Positions 60,675 to 64,000 of a stretch of DNA of 64,000 bases are shown here, piece by piece (position 1 is the stretch's first letter; every line of letters starts with the position of its first letter). Position numbers and translations under genes: made by a program. This stretch comes from JANQEU01 sp965242805 (GTDB taxonomy: Bacteria > Bacteroidota > Bacteroidia > Cytophagales > Cyclobacteriaceae). Where the stretch lies: assembly GCA_965242805.1 (NCBI GenBank), contig CBDETD010000002.1:5456001-5520000 (forward strand). Direction: 5' to 3'. The notes under the pieces were generated by a model that saw nothing but the letters and a program-made list of their open reading frames with translations, did not search any database and was not told the origin of the DNA.

Positions 60675-62110
60675 TATTTTGAAGAGTGCTTAGAATTCAA
60701 TTTGGAGTTCGAACTCAGGTACTCATCGATCTTTATGGCTGCTTCCCTCCCTTCCGATATGGCCCACACTACCAGCGATTGACCTCGACGCATGTCTCCT
60801 GCGGCAAATATCCCTTTTTCTGAAGTTTGAAATGCACTTGTCGACACATTTCCTTGAGGTGTCAATTCAATTCCCAGCTGGTCAATTAATCCCTCCTTTT
60901 GAGGGTGCGCAAAGCCAATAGCCAGTAAAACAAGATCACATGGGTATACCTTTTCCGTTCCGGGTACCTCCGAAAATCTTCCATTCTCCCATTGGATTCT
61001 TACCGTTTTTATCCCTTTCAGTTCTCCATTCCCATTCCCCATAAATTCCTTCGTCAGGATGGACCACTCTCTTTCGCAACCCTCCTCATGTGAGGAACTT
61101 GTCCTAAGAACAAGCGGCCATTCCGGCCAAGGATTATCAACATCTCTCGTTTCAGGAGGTTGTTGTAATAGTTCAAATTGAAGGACTGATTTGGCCCCAT
61201 GTCGGTTTGACGTACCAATACAATCTGATCCAGTATCTCCACCTCCTATGACGATGACATTTTTACCTTCAGCGCTTATTTCATTATCATCAAAAGGCAA
61301 TTCAGATACACGACGGTTCTGTTGAGTAAGAAAATCCATTGCAAAGTGAATACCCTTTAAATCCCTGCCCTCGATATTTAGATCTCGTGGAATGGTTGAC
61401 CCACCCGCTAACAGGACCGCATCGAATTCTTCCTTGAGATGATCAACTTCCACGTCAACACCAACGTTACATTTAACTCTAAATTCAATTCCTTCCTGCT
61501 CCATTATAGTGATCCTTCTTTCAACCACCCACTTCTCAAGTTTAAAGTCCGGAATACCAAATCGCAACAGTCCACCCGGTTTCTCATCCCTTTCAAATAC
61601 AGTTACTTGATACCCAACTTTGTTTAATTGATCTGCACATGCCAAACCGGCGGGACCACTTCCAACGATTGCCACCTTTAATCCATTTCTGGTTTGTGGT
61701 ACGTCAGGCTTTATTAAACCGGAACCAAATGCCTTTTCAATAATAGTTTTCTCAATATGCTCAATGGTTACCGGAGGTTTATTGATACCAAGAACACAAG
61801 AACCTTCGCAGGGAGCAGGACATATCCTACCGGTGAACTCAGGAAAATTGTTTGTTGCTAACAGTAATTCTGCAGCTCTTTTCCAATCACCTTGATACAC
61901 TGCATGATTGAAGTCAGGAATGAAATTGCCTAGGGGACAACCCTTATGGCAGAATGGAACACCGCAATCCATGCATCTACTTGCCTGGTCCACAGTCAAT
62001 TTCTCAGAATGTGGCTTGTAAAACTCTTTATAATCACTCAATCTTTCTTTTGGATTGATTGTGTCCGGGAGAGCTCTTTTAACGTGAATAAATCCTTCCT
62101 TACTACCCAT
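60662..62110 (-). CDS. gltD: Glutamate synthase small subunit
   Basis: 482 residues. The NADPH-dependent beta subunit passing electrons to the large subunit for glutamine:2-oxoglutarate amidotransfer. The N-terminal iron-sulfur cysteines are C46, C49, C54 and C58 (CMDCGVPFCHKGC). A second Cys set follows in GRICPAPCEGSCVLG. The FAD motif VAIVGSGPAGLACADQL, PGGLLRFGIPDFKLEK and the NADPH fold VIVIGGGDTGSDC are present, ending SLVVWAISEGREAAIKIDEYL. It directly abuts gltB (stop and start adjacent), forming gltBD. Confidence 0.98.
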   Translation of the reverse strand: MGSKEGFIHVKRALPDTINPKERLSDYKEFYKPHSEKLTVDQASRCMDCGVPFCHKGCPLGNFIPDFNHAVYQGDWKRAAELLLATNNFPEFTGRICPAPCEGSCVLGINKPPVTIEHIEKTIIEKAFGSGLIKPDVPQTRNGLKVAIVGSGPAGLACADQLNKVGYQVTVFERDEKPGGLLRFGIPDFKLEKWVVERRITIMEQEGIEFRVKCNVGVDVEVDHLKEEFDAVLLAGGSTIPRDLNIEGRDLKGIHFAMDFLTQQNRRVSELPFDDNEISAEGKNVIVIGGGDTGSDCIGTSNRHGAKSVLQFELLQQPPETRDVDNPWPEWPLVLRTSSSHEEGCEREWSILTKEFMGNGNGELKGIKTVRIQWENGRFSEVPGTEKVYPCDLVLLAIGFAHPQKEGLIDQLGIELTPQGNVSTSAFQTSEKGIFAAGDMRRGQSLVVWAISEGREAAIKIDEYLSSNSKLNSKHSSKYQLA

Positions 62111-64000
62111 TTAAGCTACACTTTTTGTTACGTTATTTCTTTCCAAAACTTTTTTAAGATCGTTTGGCATGATCTTGATAAAAAAGGACCGTTGGTTTTG
62201 CCAATCATCAAGTATGCTAGCCGCTAGAGGACTTTCTGTCAATTGATGATGTTTGGAGATTTTTGTCTTTATCAATTCAAGATCCTGATGTTCAGGTTCT
62301 TCGAGACTTATCATCTCAAGATTACATAAGGTCTCAAGGTTTTGGCCTTTGTTCCAGATATAAGCCACACCTCCACTCATACCGGCTCCAAAATTGCTAC
62401 CAACCTCACCGAGTACGATAGTCAATCCCCCGGTCATATATTCACACCCATGATCTCCAATACCTTCAACAACTGCTTCTGCACCTGAATTTCGCACGCA
62501 GAACCGTTCACCAGCCTGACCATTGATGAAAACTTCACCGGAAGTGGCCCCATATAGAGTGACATTTCCGATTATTATATTTTCATGGGGAATGATATTT
62601 GAACTGGATGAGGGACGTATTGCTATTTGTCCTCCTGATAGCCCTTTCCCCAGGTAATCATTTGCTTCACCGTGAAGAGTGAAGTGAAGAAGGGGAGACA
62701 GGAAAGCCCCAAAACTCTGTCCCGCTGATCCCTTGAATTTTATTTTAATGGGATCCCCTGCTACGGCCCTATTCTTTGTGAGATAGGAAGACAACAAAGT
62801 ACCCGTAGACCGATCTATATTCTTGATGCTATATTCCAGGTCCACTGGAGGATCTTGTGATCTGATATCTTTTATCATTTTAGCATCAAGCACCTTTTCC
62901 ATTTCGTGATCCTGCTCGATCTGTTTGTATTTACCTATATGTGGTGCCGTATCGAAATAGTGAAGGACAGGATTTAGATCCAGTCGATGTGATTTTGGGT
63001 GATCAAGATCTGTTCTGGACTTCAGGACATTAGCTTGTCCTACCATTTCGTTTACCGTCGCAAATCCTAATTGCGCCATAATTTCCCTGAACTCTTCAGC
63101 CAGGAATGTGAAGAAATTGACGACATGTTCCGGATCACCGGTAAATAGTTTTCTTAATTCTGGTTTTTGAGTTGCGATTCCGACAGGACATGTATTCAGG
63201 TGACATTTTCTCATCATAATACATCCCTCAACAATCAATGCTGCAGTGCTGATCCCGTACTCCTCAGCCCCAAGTAATGTTGCAATTGCCAGGTCTCTTC
63301 CGGTCATGATCTTTCCATCGGTCTCAAGTGTCACACGACTTCTCAGATTATTTTTGACCAGTGTTTGATGAGCTTCTGCCAAGCCCATTTCCCACGGAAG
63401 GCCCGCATGACGTATAGAACTTAGCGGGCTCGCGCCTGTACCACCATCCGCTCCGCTGATCAAGATCACATCTGCTTTCGCCTTCGCTACTCCGGCAGCA
63501 ATTGTTCCCACTCCGGCTTCAGACACCAGTTTTACATTTATTCTGGCATCAGGATTTGAGTTTTTCAAGTCAAAGATCAATTGCTTCAAATCCTCAATTG
63601 AATATATATCATGGTGTGGAGGAGGGGATATAAGACCCACACCTGGTGTAGAATGTCTTACTTTCGCAATCCAGTCATCTACCTTGTGACCCGGTAATTG
63701 TCCACCTTCTCCGGGTTTTGCTCCCTGGGCAATTTTAATCTGTATCTCGTCAGCATTGTTGAGATAGTTTATGGTCACACCAAATCTTCCTGAAGCGACT
63801 TGTTTAATAGCAGATCTCTCCAAATCACCGTTTGCTTTCCGAAGATATCTGGACTCATCTTCACCACCTTCTCCACTGTTACTTTTGGCTCCTATTCGAT
63901 TCATGGCAATGGCAAGGGTGGTATGGGCCTCATGAGAAATCGATCCAAAAGACATGGCCCCGGTAGCAAATCGCTTAAGGATGTTATTTGCAGGTTCTAC
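62111..64000 (-). CDS. gltB: Glutamate synthase large subunit, C-terminal part (cut by right edge)
   Basis: The frame is open through the right window edge. Reading from 64000, VEPANNILKRFATGA precedes the internal Met at 63955, so the true start lies outside. 630 codons are visible. The synthase domain includes MSFGSISHEAHTTL, GGEDESRY, IAQGAKPGEGGQLPG, FMN-site phrases ISGADGGTGASPLSSIRHAG, the 3Fe-4S cysteines in CIMMRKCHLNTCPVG, and the C-terminal beta-helix (GLSGGQIAIRP, GATSGEVFINGQAGERFCVR, GMSGGVAYIW). The glutaminase domain is not in the window. It produces glutamate from glutamine and 2-oxoglutarate. Confidence 0.97.
   Translation of the reverse strand, partial: VEPANNILKRFATGAMSFGSISHEAHTTLAIAMNRIGAKSNSGEGGEDESRYLRKANGDLERSAIKQVASGRFGVTINYLNNADEIQIKIAQGAKPGEGGQLPGHKVDDWIAKVRHSTPGVGLISPPPHHDIYSIEDLKQLIFDLKNSNPDARINVKLVSEAGVGTIAAGVAKAKADVILISGADGGTGASPLSSIRHAGLPWEMGLAEAHQTLVKNNLRSRVTLETDGKIMTGRDLAIATLLGAEEYGISTAALIVEGCIMMRKCHLNTCPVGIATQKPELRKLFTGDPEHVVNFFTFLAEEFREIMAQLGFATVNEMVGQANVLKSRTDLDHPKSHRLDLNPVLHYFDTAPHIGKYKQIEQDHEMEKVLDAKMIKDIRSQDPPVDLEYSIKNIDRSTGTLLSSYLTKNRAVAGDPIKIKFKGSAGQSFGAFLSPLLHFTLHGEANDYLGKGLSGGQIAIRPSSSSNIIPHENIIIGNVTLYGATSGEVFINGQAGERFCVRNSGAEAVVEGIGDHGCEYMTGGLTIVLGEVGSNFGAGMSGGVAYIWNKGQNLETLCNLEMISLEEPEHQDLELIKTKISKHHQLTESPLAASILDDWQNQRSFFIKIMPNDLKKVLERNNVTKSVA

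Overview
The window looks like a chromosomal segment of a marine-type Bacteroidota, most likely order Cytophagales. The evidence is a gliding-motility/type IX secretion C-terminal domain protein (52099-53727), many lipoproteins and Tat-exported oxidoreductases, tandem FtsX-like permeases beside an NtrB/NtrC-type pair, near absence of Shine-Dalgarno sequences, and TAnnTTTG-type -7 promoter boxes. Base composition is moderately AT-rich and uniform. The segment is mostly ordinary, tightly packed chromosome. No phage, plasmid, CRISPR array, rRNA or tRNA was seen. The only mobile-type DNA is a frameshifted REP-associated tyrosine transposase with its palindromes (29.6-30.4 kb).

Layout. 0-8.4 kb: a secreted protein running off the left edge, a MscS-like channel, a secreted amidohydrolase, a metallo-beta-lactamase-fold hydrolase, a lipoprotein oligopeptidase B, a lipoprotein azurin and an unknown membrane protein. 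8.4-17.8 kb: an alpha-glucan/central carbon region. A four-gene minus-strand operon (fructose-bisphosphate aldolase, alpha-amylase lipoprotein, 3-hydroxyacyl-CoA dehydrogenase, Gfo/Idh/MocA oxidoreductase) stands divergent from an SLC45-like sugar transporter and a two-CBM20 MalQ. 17.8-21.5 kb: a lipoprotein, a penicillin-acylase-type Ntn hydrolase, a frameshifted TfoX-like gene and a DUF6249-like membrane protein. 21.6-24.4 kb: an ECF sigma factor with a membrane partner, then a six-gene minus-strand operon holding four tandem paralogues of a tiny membrane-anchored coiled-coil protein that all end in Cys-Lys. This operon is the best candidate here for an undescribed system. An orphan intrinsic terminator sits in its leader.

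24.6-35.9 kb: a ROK sugar kinase, a tail-specific protease, an outer-membrane-type lipoprotein, a DUF4097 beta-repeat protein, the RAYT/REP unit, a Tat/Gfo/SUMF1 sugar-type operon and an OPT oligopeptide transporter. 35.9-43.6 kb: a histidine kinase and a sigma-54 activator divergent from two tandem MacB/FtsX permeases, with a sigma-54-like promoter in the gap. 43.6-50.8 kb: a neurotransmitter:sodium symporter homologue, a MazG-like pyrophosphohydrolase, ffh, pdhB, an OmpA/TPR lipoprotein and a PspC-domain protein. 50.8-64 kb: an operon of hisS, gliding C-terminal domain protein, YbaB and glycosyltransferase 2; a Lys/Ala-rich basic protein; a TerB-FHA-ABCG fusion with a YdcF-like partner; two hypotheticals; and gltBD, with gltB cut by the right edge.

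Assignments rest on reading motifs and gene order by eye. No database search was possible, so family names for the hypothetical proteins are tentative.
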